Part shown: positions 24,221-35,536 of the stretch, piece by piece
How the letters are laid out: each line of letters begins with the position of its first letter
Position numbering within the stretch: the first letter of the stretch is position 1
NCBI GenBank assembly: GCA_025526935.1
Contig: JAHLKD010000101.1
Location: 141,823-205,822, forward strand
DNA: 64,000 nt
Direction: 5' to 3'
Source of the DNA: Cladochytrium replicatum
Taxonomy: Eukaryota; Chytridiomycota; Chytridiomycetes; Cladochytriales; Cladochytriaceae
Made by a program: the position numbers and the translations under genes
Notes under the pieces: model-generated
Told to the model about the DNA's origin: nothing
Databases searched by the model: none
Seen by the model: the letters and a program-made list of their open reading frames with translations, nothing else

Positions 24221-25359
24221 TTGTCCGTGGCGGCGCGGAACCCAAAGAATGCCCTCCTCAACAAATCTTCAACATTTCGCACGGGTCGTACGGATGCCCG
24301 CAATCTCCATTCGACGCCGAGGAAAACCGCTCCCATCACTGCATGGACTGTCCCACACGTCGTGGAATCTTCAGTTAGAAAGGGAACCCCTCGATTTCGG
24401 TTACGTTGCTCAATTGTTTGTTTGATAGCCCAGAGGTGAACGAGTCTTTGATATATTTTCTCGACTATTGAAAGAGCGCATCATCCTCCTGAATGGCGAA
24501 GTAAGCACGCTTCCGGATTTCATTTTCATGGAAACTGACATATTTCGTATTGATGTAGGTGAGCGATCATGCGTCAGCCATCATGTCGCACAACTACTCT
24601 TCTGTGAAGCCGATAACGCAGAGAAGCCTATTCAGCTCTACCTTAACTCTCCTGGTGGGAGCGTAACAGCTGGAATGGTATGTTTCATGATTCGCAGGCA
24701 TCTGAAAGTGGTCTTTTGACTGGAACTGCATTTAGGCGATTTACGACCCTATTAGTACATTCTAATTTGATATTATATACACGCATATTTTTTCTAGTTG
24801 GTGCTTCAATTCATATGAAATGATCCCAACAGATGCAGGTGAGTGAGGTTTCGCTGAATGTTGTGATTCTGATGTTCTGCTTCAGTTCATCCAAAGCCCG
24901 GTATCCACCTTTTGTATCGGACAGGCGTGCTCAATGACTTCTCTGCTCCCGGCAGCTGGTGAGCCGGGTCAACGGTACATCTTGCCCAACGCACGAGTGA
25001 TGGTGCATCAACCAAGGTGAGCCGATCAATACGTGACTGGGATAATATTCATAGGGCATCTCAGTGGGGGGCCAGCTGGGCAAGCTTCGGATATCGCAAT
25101 CCATGCCAAAGAAATCCTTGAAGTTCGCAAGCGGCTGAACATGTTGTATGTGAAACGTACCAAACAGGAATATGATAAAATCGGGACGGATTAACTTATG
25201 TTTGTGAATGCATTTATTCAGTCGATGATCTTCAAAGAGAAGGCAATGGAGAGAGACTACTTTATGTCCCCGGAAGCAGCATTAGAGTTTGGTTTGGTAG
25301 ACAAGGTGATTGAAAAGAATTCAAGCCCAGCAGCACCATCGGATACGGGATCTCAATAG
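24221..25359 (+). pseudogene. clpP: Mitochondrial-type ClpP protease gene, probably broken
   Basis: ClpP exons are recognisable: VPHVVESS | [24 protein letters not shown] | [39 protein letters not shown] | AIYD, MQ | [46 protein letters not shown], and KEKAMERDYFMSPEAALEFG. The catalytic Ser (QACSM), His (MVHQP) and Asp (MERD) are all still encoded. Defects: no in-frame ATG before the first exon; one missing base after VSDHASAIM (about 24585); about 85 extra bases between AIYD and MQ; and an intron after YVKRTKQ whose donor reads GA instead of GT (about 25165). Introns elsewhere are canonical. Intact ClpP forms a 14-mer serine protease in the matrix with ClpX. The stop is 22 bp from the stop of the convergent RS-rich gene. 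Confidence 0.75.
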
Positions 25360-25381
25360 AACAATAACAAATTCAATTAAT

Positions 25382-26798
25382 TCATTCGTTAGTTGTTGCT
25401 GGAACATCAGGGGCAATCGGTGGCGGCTCGCAAGTGAAGCTTGTCTCGGAAGATTCGGACGGGCTCCGCTCCTTGGACCGTTTCGACTGCTTCTCATTTT
25501 TGTGCTTCTTCTTCTTGTGCTTCTTTTTTTTGTCCTTCTTTCGTTTCCGCTCACCAGCCTCATCCTCCCTCTCGGACTTCCTCTTGTCGATGAATTCTTG
25601 GAGCGAATGCACGTACCAGTGTATGTTTTCGTCGTCAAAGTTGTCCATGTCCAAGCGAGGATCGTATCCTTCTTCGAAATATTTGTCCAAGCGAGAGGAT
25701 CCGGTCGGGCCACGTCCTCGGACTTTGGAAGGTCCACTTGTATTTATTATTCGATCCGCAAGGTCTGCTTTATCACTTTCGATTGGGCCGTCACTTTCAA
25801 CATCCGAATGCCGGTCGTCTCGCTCGGCAGTGGTAAAAGTGTCTCGGTTTTGCTCTGACACAGTTAGAGACTTTTTGGCAGAGTGTATGCCATCCGATGT
25901 CGAGCTAGTACTTTCATCTGACGGCGGGGAACGAGATCGAAATCTCTGCCTTTTTCTCTTGAGAATACTCAAACACTGATCTTTTCAAGTTTGAAATCGT
26001 TTTGTTTATAGTTACCTCGTTTGATCCACGTTGATCACTGGTCCCCTCAGAGTGCACCGTCTGCGACTCCCCATAACGGATTTCAGAAAACTTTCCCTTG
26101 TTCGTTAAGGTGGATTCTCGCGCTCCAGCATCCCTAGGTGATTCTTTTTCTTCGTTATACCTCCTCCTATCTCTCCATTCCATGTCATGGTCATCCCTTA
26201 GCCACCTATCTTGATGATCTCTCCGTTCACTAGTACGGTCATCTTTCCATCTTCTATCTCGTTCATGTCTCCGCTCCCTATCTCCTCCATCGCTCCATTC
26301 CCCACCTCGGTCATCCCTCCGATCCAAGCGCTTCCTCTCTAATTGTTGTTGAGCACGGTCAGATTGCTCTTGCTGTTGCCGTATGAGTGCTTTGTTGTGC
26401 TGGTCTGTGCTTTTAACAACTTGGGCGAGAAACCGGGTATTTGCACGGAGTGGTCTGGATGGCAAACGCATTAGGTAAATTCACCCTCTTTAGTCGGGCT
26501 GGAGCCAAAATTACCTTTCCGGAGTATCCAAGTATGCTCTCAAACCCTCCGTTGTGTAACTTTTTTCCTTCTTTCGAGCCTCCTTCATAATCAGCTGGGC
26601 AACATGTCGTTCGAAATCGCCATCGTCCGGGACTTGACTGGCGATGGACGATCCAGCTGCCTGGGTCAGTTCAAGATGATTAGCGAGCAATTACAATTCT
26701 TCATCTATTTTGCTTACCGCTTTCACCAGAGACCGCACCACCTCGTCCAACGTTGTTTTGGGTTTGTTTTGCTTGGACATGTCCATGTGGCTTTCCAT
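25382..26798 (-). CDS. RS-rich nuclear protein, NKAPD1-like
   Basis: Four minus-strand exons join in frame: 26798-26718, 26660-26515, 26454-26016 and 25975-25382, giving 419 residues; introns are 57, 60 and 40 nt. After a short N-terminal region, a block NTRFLAQVVKSTDQHNKAL recalls the N-terminal motif of animal NKAPD1. It is followed by a long Arg/Asp/Glu alternating segment (repeats such as RRDDRGGEW and RRHERDRRWK), a second conserved-looking block GSSRLDKYFEEGYDPRLD, and a Lys-rich tail (KKDKKKKHKKKKHKNEKQ) ending in Ser-rich sequence. Such composition is typical of nuclear speckle or splicing-linked proteins. The assignment rests on motif memory and is tentative; that it is a real gene is well supported by exon phase. 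Confidence 0.7.
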
Positions 26799-28069
26799 GT
26801 GATGAATGTTATTTTTTCTGCCAAAACTTGCCGATGCCAGGATCTCAACGCCGTTCGAACAAAACATATGAAAAGGGACCACGAAACTTGATCCGATAAG
26901 AAAAACAAAAACAGATGGGACGCTATTACGAAGATCATGCGAACATGAAGATTGACACGTCAGTGGATTATGTAGGGGGCCGAGCTCTGTCAAGGTCACT
27001 CTTCACCTCACTCCCGTAAATGTCCGACCGGAAAAAGCGAACGCCTTGAATCTTTCTTGAGTAGAATGTCTCAAGAATTGACGTCATGAACCAGTTTGAG
27101 GATGAGATTAGCGTGATGGAAAATATCAGACTAGAAAAGCCTCAATTAAGGAAACGATAGCTTATCTGACTTATCTCGCAGCTCTGGCAATGCTGGCAGA
27201 AATACTGTGATTTCTTCCAAGGAAGTACATGATTGACCAAATGCTAAAGACTCTTGAGCATCTTATTGGGATTTTTGATTTCTACAAACTTGTAGACTAC
27301 ATGTTTGTAGAAGCACCTTTGCTCGTTCTTGCATCTTCTGTTTCAATTTCATGAATGGGTTAGTTAAGGAAGATATATTCATTATCCAAGGTTTTTTCCC
27401 AGAGAAATAAAGTGCTCAAGAAGCTTTTCAAGAAGACCTCAATGAGCTCAGTCTCGAATGAAGAAATAATAAAGTCTTCAACAACTCTGAATCAGAGAGA
27501 ATTTCAAAACAGATTTACAGTTGAAAGTCTGTCAAATTCTTTCCTCTAGCATTTATGGTCTGTTTCAAAATACTTACTTGAAAATCGATTTGAAAAGAGA
27601 CTGAACAAGAAATGTTTTGAAGTCATGAACTTGATTAATCTTCCCTTGCAAATACTGGATGAAATTTTTGTTTGTGGTTCCCTTAATTAATCCACTTCCA
27701 TCTATTAATATCAGCAAATCGAATTGTGAAGAAAATAGTTCAATTTGACTATTGTTTCTAACTTTTGGGACTTCATTTTCCAAAGAAATTTGATACTCTG
27801 AAAATCAAGTAATTGTTCCAGCAATTTATGATATTGGTGAGCTTTATCTTCGGACGATAACTAGCAAACATAAATTTCATATTATAATCCATTCAGCCTG
27901 ATATTGCAGAAAAAAGCACCAAGTGCAGATTTGGGGCACAAATTTCAAGAGAACTGTACCACAAAATTTATGTCTTCTGAAATTACTCTCAATAGCAAGA
28001 ATTAAAGCCTTTGAGCACAAGAATCATTATGTTCATGTCTTAGTGAAAGGAGACTTTCAGAATTTACCA
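26799..28069. other. AT-rich stretch with no recognised gene
   Basis: About 1.3 kb without a convincing gene. From about 27060 it is strongly AT-rich, and a 69-codon minus frame at 27574-27783 has no recognisable motif. It may be eroded mobile DNA bordering the transposon fragment at 28070. Confidence 0.4.
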
Positions 28070-28638
28070 CACAGCTCTCGAGGTCTGTCGTGGTAGAAAT
28101 TGTTTGTTACAGAACTTCCGTTGTAACTTCTTGGAAAGTGTCCTGGTGGACAGAATTGTATTGCTAGTAACATTGATAGAGAGGTCAGTTGTACTTGATA
28201 GAGATCACTGAAGTACCATCAATGAGTTGAGAAAGTGTCCGGGCGGACAGAATCCTATTGCTAGTAACACTGATAGAGAGGTTAGTTGTACTTGATAGAG
28301 ATCACTGAAGTACTGTCAATGAGTTGAGAAAGTGTCCAGGTGGACAGAAAATACATGCCTCAACGTCTGTTGTGATGCAAATTGTTTGATACATACAAAA
28401 CTTATATTGCGTCTTCTTGGAAAGTGTCCGAGTGCACAGAAAGAACAATAGCTTCGTTTTAGCTTCCCTATCACATCAGGTTTTACTCGGGTCTGATTCT
28501 TGACCCGAGAAGGGTTTTGCTACTGCCGACCCGGATCTGACCCAAAAATTTTTCATGAAAACCCAGCAATTGGGTTGGGTACATTTGGTCAATGGACCCG
28601 GACCCTAACCGAAAGACCCTAAAACCCGCCGATCCTTA
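28070..28638 (-). mobile_element. Truncated left end of the hAT family (copy D)
   Basis: This segment matches the left end of elements A and A' in minus orientation: the region before the transposase start, then three to four units of the 94-bp repeat (about 28130-28430), the GGGTC-rich subterminal DNA, and the terminal sequence ending CGCCGATCCTTA at 28638. It carries no transposase; similarity stops near 28070. It is more diverged than A against A'. Confidence 0.8.
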
Positions 28639-28649
28639 CTGAGTGGGCT

Positions 28650-30480
28650 GTCAACTATAATCCTCTGGCACATCCTCTACTACTTGGACGTCACACCAGG
28701 TGGGACAACACAGCTCAGGTGCTTGGAATAATGCATGAGTATGGACTTCAGTGCAAGATACCACCATTACACTGGGCTCCTTTCCTACCTCTAAAGCAAA
28801 CGCTAATTGTGGCACATGCCAACTCTGCAGATATGCACCGGAAGTGGCTGCCTTGGCTACGGCGCACCTTGGTTTGGTATGTAGAGCAACTAACTGATCA
28901 GTCAAATAGGGTGATTCTGCTTGGCTCCGCCTGGCGTTTCTGTCACAAGATTGGTGGATTTGTGAGAACCCCAAAAGCGCTTCTTGAGATGATTGACAAC
29001 TTGCATACCGCTCAGGCTCACAGTGGCTGGGGAATCCAGAAATAAGGCAGCAGATACAGCCCACCAACAGCCTCCTCCCTGCTGGAGGCTTACTAGTGCA
29101 ACACTCAGCTATTGGTCGGGGTGAGATGGTGGCAATTGGAGCACAGAAGGAGAAGTGGTTGCTGAATTATATATTGAGAGAGTAGCTGAGGTGTACAATC
29201 GGGGAGGTAACCGGTGGGCCAGCTTCACCACTTTTAGAGCACTATTGAAAAGGATGTAGAAGGTATTAGGACGAGCTTTCAGAGGCAGATCTTGCTCTCA
29301 GGACAGGGTTATGTGGAGTGTTTAGGGGACTATGATCCTCTGAAGCAACAGTTACAGGGGAAAATGGTAGACCTATCTGTATGTGGGAAGAACCAGTGGC
29401 AAATTTGACAAGAGCCTCTGTGGAAACATTCTGACTTTCGTTTGGGTGCATTCCCCTCACACTATGGCTCTAGAGAACTTGGTTTACTGCACACTGAGCC
29501 TGACCAGTTTCTGTCAGATTATTATGCTTGCGGAGAAGTAGGAGGGTCCGCTGTACAGATAGATAGTGATACAGACAGTGCAGTGGATATACTCCAGTCA
29601 ATGATGATTCACAACAATGCGCAATCTGGGATTCCACAACAAACTCTATAAATGGTTCTGTATCTGTTCAGGATGGTGCTGTCTCAATTAGATATTCAGT
29701 CGTTGAGCAGAAAGAAGATTTGTCATTGGAGCTAATGGTAGCTGAGAAAATCTAGAATATTCCAGCCATTTCATTTTACCCAGAGGCAGTGGCACTTTTG
29801 GCAGCAGTAGATAATGGAGGTGGATCCCAGAAGGTCATCATCAGAGCACACAACATAGCAGCTGTAACAAAAGCCCAGGCTGTGCAGGTGCACCACACCA
29901 GGAAGGTACACACTTTTCCTTATGACCTGTAGAAAGGTTGTGAGATCTGGGTGGCAATGAGGAGGTTCAATGGACATGCATCCTGATACACAATACCAGA
30001 TTGAATGGGTTAAGGGGCATCCCTGGCAACAAGCAAGCAGATGAGGCTGCTGAGCAGGTGCATAAGTTAATGCCTGGCACACTCCAATTTAGTCAACTTC
30101 CTTCTTATGGTTGGTCTGGGCAGTCCCTAGATGACAACAGCTATCTCATGTGGAATAACCCTCGGCAGTCCATTGGGCAAATATGGAACCTTTATAGATT
30201 TAAATCATGGGGTGTCATGGCTCAGTACAGGATACCTTCAGGGATGCAAATGGATGTATCTGGGATATGGTGGGTGATGATGAGTAGACAAAGAAGCACA
30301 CTCCCAGAAAGGATTAAAAACATAATCAAAACAATATTACTGTTGGATAATGACTCAAAATTTGACAAATATTTGCCCATGCCTGGCAGTCTAGTTGCCA
30401 AATAGGAACGTACCATTTGTATTTTGACAACTTGGTGCCCTTCTTTGCCCAAATCACGTTTGAGCAAATCTGGGAGCTAC
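28650..30480 (+). mobile_element. Degenerate LINE-like RT/RNase H region
   Basis: Broken open frames on the plus strand. One (28719-29045) reads HRKWLPWLRRTLVWYVEQL and similar. Near 30003-30050 the sequence encodes GIPGNKQADEAAEQ, with the preceding bases in another frame reading IEWVKGHP. This is the C-terminal signature of retroelement RNase H (W-x-GH-x-GN-x-x-AD-x-A). Stops and shifts show it is dead. The assignment to a non-LTR element is inferred from RNase H plus the nearby endonuclease pieces. Confidence 0.5.
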
Positions 30481-30499
30481 CCTAGGTTTGACTTGTGCA

Positions 30500-30788
30500 A
30501 ATAGGTTCAAACAATATTTGACAATTCAAATAATAAATTTGATTCGTGGCAGACCCTGCACATCGTGGTACGGCCCTCCCATGAGGGCCTCTCCTACCGC
30601 ATGCCGGTTCCCTGCCTCAGCTGGTCAGGGCCATCTATCATTTTCGTTTGGTGCAAAATTCAAGGCTCCTTCACAGATTATATCTGCAAGGCAGTGCTTG
30701 GGCGCTCCGCTCTGCACTGCCTTCCAGTTTTCCGTAACTCTCAAAATCTATGCCTGCTGTGTCTTTGCAAACAGAGCTGTTGGCGCAG
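30500..30788 (-). mobile_element. LINE endonuclease relic, 3' half (interrupted by element A)
   Basis: Read on the minus strand from 30788, the sequence continues an endonuclease frame: PAPTALFAKTQQA, a stop, ILRVTENWKAVQSG, then CLADIICEGALN. The first half ends at 47514 with RDVWLVNVYW. Joining the two gives VNVYWPAPTAL, the usual start of the second beta-strand region of LINE endonucleases. The split is exactly at the 8-bp duplication of element A. Confidence 0.6.
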
Positions 30789-30796
30789 GCCAGTAC
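30789..30796. repeat. 8-bp target-site duplication half, GCCAGTAC
   Basis: The eight bases directly left of element A are GCCAGTAC. Their partner is not at the right end of A but at 47515-47522, as the reverse complement GTACTGGC. Eight bp is the standard hAT duplication length. Confidence 0.9.
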
Positions 30797-30989
30797 TAAG
30801 GATCGGCGGGTTTTAGGGTCTTTCGGGTCGGGTCCGGGTCCATTGACTAAATGTACCCGACCCGAGTGCCGGGTTTTCATGGAAAATTTTCGGGTCGGAT
30901 CCGGGTCGGGTATCGGGTCCAGTAGGAAAACCCTTCTCGGGTCAAAAGTCAGACCCGAGTAAAACCCGATGTGATAGAGAATCTAAAAT

Positions 30990-31610
30990 GAAGCTATTGT
31001 TCTTTCTGTCCACGCGGACACTTTCCAAGAAGACGCAATATAAGTTTTGTATGTATCAAACAATTTTGCATCACAACGGACATCGAGGCATGTATTTTCT
31101 GTCCACCCGGACACTTTCTCAACTCATTGACGTACTTCAGTTATCTCTACCCAATACAACTAACCTCTCTATCAATGTTACTAGCAATAAGATTCTGTCC
31201 ACCCGGACACTTTCTTAACTCATTGACGGTACTTGAGTGATCTCTATCAAGTACAAACTAACATCTCTATCAATGTTACTAGCAATAAGATTCTGTCCAC
31301 CCGGACACTTTCTCAACTCATTGACGTACTTCAGTTATCTCTACCCAATACAGCTAACCTCTCTATCAATGTTACTAGCAATAGGATTCTGTCCACCCGG
31401 ACACTTTCTCAACTCATTGACGTACTTCAGTTATCTCTACCCAATACAGCTAACCTCTCTATCAATGTTACTAGCAATAGGATTCTGTCCACCCGGACAC
31501 TTTCTCAACTCATTGACGTACTTCAGTTATCTCTACCCAGTACAACTAACCTCTATCAATGTTACTAGCAATACGATTCTGTCCACCCGGACACTTTCCA
31601 AGAAGTCACA
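30990..31610 (+). repeat. Left subterminal tandem repeat array of element A
   Basis: About seven occurrences of the core CTGTCCACCCGGACACTTTC, spaced about 94-99 bp, fill the region before the transposase (near 31007, 31098, 31194, 31293, 31388, 31483 and 31577). The core is an imperfect palindrome (GTCC...GGAC). The units also read through as open frames, but the repeats are the simpler explanation. Confidence 0.88.
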
Positions 31611-31718
31611 ACGGAAGTTCTGTAACAAACAATTTCTACCACGACAGACCTCGAGAGCTGTGCTTTCTGTGCACCTGGACATTAGAGTCGGTAACGTTCC
31701 AGCCACACCACAGCAAAA

Positions 31719-34154
31719 ATGGACGCCGCCTTTGTTAAACCAAAGCGTAAGGCAGCGTCCGACGCAAGCCAAAGACTAGTGGACAGTCATCCGCTTGACA
31801 CACGGAAGCGAAGTCTGCCAGCCCCCCAAATTTCAGAGGCGTCCAGCGAGGGGAACATCATGCAGGACAAACGCAGACGTGTATCAGGACACGGTGGCAA
31901 CAACAGCGCTCGAGAGCCGAGCTCCACATCTTCTTCCAATGACTCCAGCGAGTTGGGCCCGGCTTCTCAGCATGCACCACAGCTTCCTGCCGACGTTAGT
32001 TTTGCTGACTCTTCAGTGCGACAGGAGCCTGCAGCTGGATCAGTTCAACCATCAATGCTTTCATCAGACGCAGATGTTGATAGCATGTCGGACTGTAGAG
32101 GTAGTCGAGGCGGCATAGCGAAGGATTACTATAAGGTTGATAATGGTCTGAGAACATGTTTGGTTGCGAAATGCAAGTGGAGCCAGAAGGTCGATAAGAC
32201 GGGATCAACAAAAAACTTCCTCCGGCATCTGAAAAACCACCATGGAAGTATTGCCAGGTCGCTTGGACTGTTGGACATCGTCCCCAAGGGACAACAGACA
32301 TTGAATTTCGGCTCGCAGGAGAAGGAGCAAAACTTTGTGTTCAATCCAGACGTAGCGTGGCGGTCGATTTTGGACTGGATTGCTGCAGACAATCAGGCTT
32401 TTACTGTTGTGGAGAACGAGTTCTTTGTCAGCATGCTGAAGACTTTTCAGCCAAACTATACACCAAAGACGGCAAAAGCAGTGAAGCAAAAGGAGATGGA
32501 TCTTTACGATAGGCAGAAGGAGCTCATTAAAGGTCTGATTGTTGGTTCGCCTTCAAAAGTATCAATAACAGCTGACTGTTGGACATCGAAGAACCAGATT
32601 TCTTTTCTTGGAATTACTGCCCACTTCATCACGAAAGAATGGGAGCCGCAGGACTTGCTGCTGCAGATGATTCCGATGGTTGGAAAGCATGAAGGCGTCG
32701 CCATGGCTAGTCAGCTTGTCAAGTGTCTGGATGAATTTGGCATGCTATCGGGTGAACGCTTATTGTGCATTACAACCGACAACGGTTCAAACAACTTTAC
32801 CATGAGTGCTAAGCTGGAGACGCTCTTGGAAGATAGGGATATTGCGTGGTCTGCAGAAACTCAACACATGCGGTGTATGGCACACATTATCAATCTTGCA
32901 GCAAAGGATTTTATCGATACATTCGCGCCCGCAGGGGACACAGTCGCAAATGACGATAACTCCGGCGTTAATGTCATAAACCTTCTTCGACGGCTAGTCA
33001 GAGGAATCCGGTCTTCCCCAAAACGACGAAGCTCATTTATTGATTCGTGCCGATTTGTGAAACTGGTTCCTCTATTACCAATTATCGATGTGACAACTCG
33101 CTGGAATAGCACGTTCTATATGGTCAAACGAGCCTTACAGCTACGAGAGGCAATGGACAAAATATGCTGGATTGAAGATTCTTTGAAAGATTGGTCAATA
33201 AATCCAAAGCAATGGGAGGTCCTACAGAAGATCCGGGATGGTTTGAGTGTTTTCGAGGTTATATCAAAGGCAATCGAGGGGTCTAGATATCCAACACTTC
33301 CGCTTGTTATTCCATTTTACAACGATCTTATCGATCAACTGGAGGACCTAGAGGATGCAGAATTAGATGAAACTTTCACCAAAGCATTTCGAAATGCACT
33401 AGATAAGCTGAGAATATATTACTCAATCGCTAAGAGCCCGTGTTTAGCAGTTGCTACGGTACTCGATCCTCGTTTTAAGGATCAATATTATCGATTTTCA
33501 AAGGCTTGGGAGAAAGATGTAGGAAGGGATCAGGTCACCCTAGTGCGGAAAGTCTGGGAGGAATCGTATAAGTCACGGAAAATCAAGAACAGTGGTGCCG
33601 ATGTTTTTGGAAACACGCCAGAACGTCGACACGATTCGAGCGGAGCTTCCGGTGATAGACAGAAAAAAACGGACGCTGAACGCTTGAGAGCCATTAGATC
33701 CGTTTTCATCTGGCAAGAAGAGATTCCTGAGGAAAAAGATGAGCTGGATCGCTATCTTGGCGATCAGGTACTCCGCGGTATTGATTCTGATGGGAAGCCA
33801 ATCAATATTATGGACTGGTGGAAGACCGTTGGAAGTGTGAACTTTCCAGCCCTAAGCCAGATGGCAATGGACTATTTAGGAATACCAGCAACAAGCGCTC
33901 CAGTCGAACGAAAGTTTTCAGCCGGGGTTGATTTGGTACCTGCAACTCGCAACCGCCTTGCTCCAAGAACAATAAATGCGTTGATGTGCCGTCATGACTG
34001 GTTGCATCAATTGAGTGCTGAAGAACCGTTCAAAAATGATTCCCTAGATTCAAAAAGTGATGTTAGTGAGGATTTTGTAAAGGTGCATAATTTTGGCGAG
34101 GATTTTGATGTGGTATTAGAGTTGGAAGCAACTGATGATAACCCACTCTTTTAA
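31719..34154 (+). CDS. hAT transposase with BED zinc finger (element A)
   Basis: One open frame of 811 residues starts at the ATG at 31719. A Ser-rich basic N-terminus precedes a BED finger (C147, C152, H170, H174). The RNase H-like catalytic core shows ITADCWTS (D286), CITTDNGSNN (D354) and the CxxH pair RCMAHIINL (C386, H389). The C-terminal hAT dimerisation block IPATSAPVERKFSAG carries the expected Glu (E730), then RNRLAPRTINALMCRHDWL. All residues needed for hAT cut-and-paste transposition are present, so it looks active. It differs from the A' copy at only two residues (G45E, V120A). The gene has no visible intron. Confidence 0.95.
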   Translation: MDAAFVKPKRKAASDASQRLVDSHPLDTRKRSLPAPQISEASSEGNIMQDKRRRVSGHGGNNSAREPSSTSSSNDSSELGPASQHAPQLPADVSFADSSVRQEPAAGSVQPSMLSSDADVDSMSDCRGSRGGIAKDYYKVDNGLRTCLVAKCKWSQKVDKTGSTKNFLRHLKNHHGSIARSLGLLDIVPKGQQTLNFGSQEKEQNFVFNPDVAWRSILDWIAADNQAFTVVENEFFVSMLKTFQPNYTPKTAKAVKQKEMDLYDRQKELIKGLIVGSPSKVSITADCWTSKNQISFLGITAHFITKEWEPQDLLLQMIPMVGKHEGVAMASQLVKCLDEFGMLSGERLLCITTDNGSNNFTMSAKLETLLEDRDIAWSAETQHMRCMAHIINLAAKDFIDTFAPAGDTVANDDNSGVNVINLLRRLVRGIRSSPKRRSSFIDSCRFVKLVPLLPIIDVTTRWNSTFYMVKRALQLREAMDKICWIEDSLKDWSINPKQWEVLQKIRDGLSVFEVISKAIEGSRYPTLPLVIPFYNDLIDQLEDLEDAELDETFTKAFRNALDKLRIYYSIAKSPCLAVATVLDPRFKDQYYRFSKAWEKDVGRDQVTLVRKVWEESYKSRKIKNSGADVFGNTPERRHDSSGASGDRQKKTDAERLRAIRSVFIWQEEIPEEKDELDRYLGDQVLRGIDSDGKPINIMDWWKTVGSVNFPALSQMAMDYLGIPATSAPVERKFSAGVDLVPATRNRLAPRTINALMCRHDWLHQLSAEEPFKNDSLDSKSDVSEDFVKVHNFGEDFDVVLELEATDDNPLF

Positions 34155-34184
34155 ATATAAATTGTTGTTTAGACTGTTCATCTG

Positions 34185-35395
34185 TTGAAGTACCGTCCAG
34201 GAGTTGAGAAAGCGACCGCCTGGACAGAATCCTATTACAAGTAGTATTTGTAGAGAGGTTGGTGGTACTTGATCGAGATCAGTGAAGTATCAGTGAAGTA
34301 CCGTCAATGAGTTGAGAAAGTGTCCGGGTGGACAGAATCTTATTGCTAGTAACATTATTAGAGAGGTTAGCTGTACTTGATAGAGATCACTGAAGTACCG
34401 TCAATGAGTTGAGAAAGTGTCCGGGTGGACAGAATCCTATTGCTAGTAACATTGATAGAGAGGTTAGTTGTATTGGGTAGAGATCACTGAAGTACCGTCA
34501 ATGAGTTGAGAAAGTGTCCGGGTGGACAGAATCCTATTGCTAGTAGTATTTGTAGAGAGGTTAGCTGTACCTGATAGAGATTACTGAAGTCCCGTCAATG
34601 AGTTGAGAAAGTGTCCAGGTGGACAGAATCGTATTGCTAGTAACATTGATAGAGAGGTTAGTTGTATTGGATAGAGATCACTGAAGTACCGTCAATGAGT
34701 TGAGAAAGTGTCCGGGTGGACAGAATCGTATTGCTAGTAACATTGATAGAGAGGTTAGTTGTATTGGGTAGAGATCACTGAAGTACCGTAAATGAGTTGA
34801 GAAAGTGTCCGGGTGGACAGAATCTTATTGCTAGTAACATTGATAGAGAGGTTAGTTGTATTGGGTAGAGATCACTGAAGTACCGTCAATGAGTTGATAA
34901 AGTGTCCGGGTGGACAGAATCGTATTGCTAGTAACATTGATAGAGAGGTTAGTTGTATTGGATAGAGATCACTGAAGTACCGTCAATGAGTTGAGAAAGT
35001 GTCCGGGTGGACAGAATCCTATTGCTAGTAGTATTTGTAGAGAGGTTAGCTGTACCTGATAGAGATTACTGAAGTACCGTCAATGAGTTGAGAAAGTGTC
35101 CGGGTGGACAGAAATCTGGGAGACTGAGTGTCACTGTGTCTGTCTGGGTAGAATAGGATTCTGTCCCCCCGGACACTTTCTCAACTCATTGACGGTACTT
35201 CAGTAATTTCTATCAGGTACAGCTAACCTCTCTATTAATGTTACTAGCAATAAGATTCTGTCCACCCGGACACTTTCTCAACTCATTGACGGTACTTCAG
35301 TGATCTCTATCAAGTACAGCTAACCTCTCTATCAATTTTACTAGCAATAAGATTCTGTCCACCCGGACAGAATCCTCTCTATCAATGTTACTAGC
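34185..35395. repeat. Central repeat array of element A with an orientation switch
   Basis: Between the two genes lie about ten units carrying GTGTCCGGGTGGACAG in one orientation (34199-35110), a short unique segment (about 35116-35155), then about three units in the opposite orientation (35160-35370). The unit is 92-98 bp. The array occupies nearly all of the 1382 bp between the genes, so promoters of one or both genes must lie in or beside it. Confidence 0.88.
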
Positions 35396-35536
35396 CAGTT
35401 TCTTCCCTAGCTTATTATTATTTTCAGATCGGGTAGAAAACTATAGTGTCAGGGAAGTATTATAGCATACATTCCTGTAACATTCCGGCTAAGAACACCG
35501 GGCCAGTATCTTCCCACGACAAACAGTACAAACACC

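Noticed and set aside
25310-25979. Plus-strand frames rich in Phe, Leu and Ser, looking like membrane proteins
   Set aside because: They are the complement of the Lys/Arg/Asp-rich exon of the minus-strand RS-rich gene.
30990-31610. Regular repeats that might suggest a CRISPR array
   Set aside because: Units are about 94 bp, head to tail with no unique spacers, inside a eukaryotic transposon.
31237-31779. 180-codon frame through the left repeat array
   Set aside because: Its apparent protein repeats come from the tandem DNA repeat; the unit stays open in several frames and the transposase starts inside the end of this frame.
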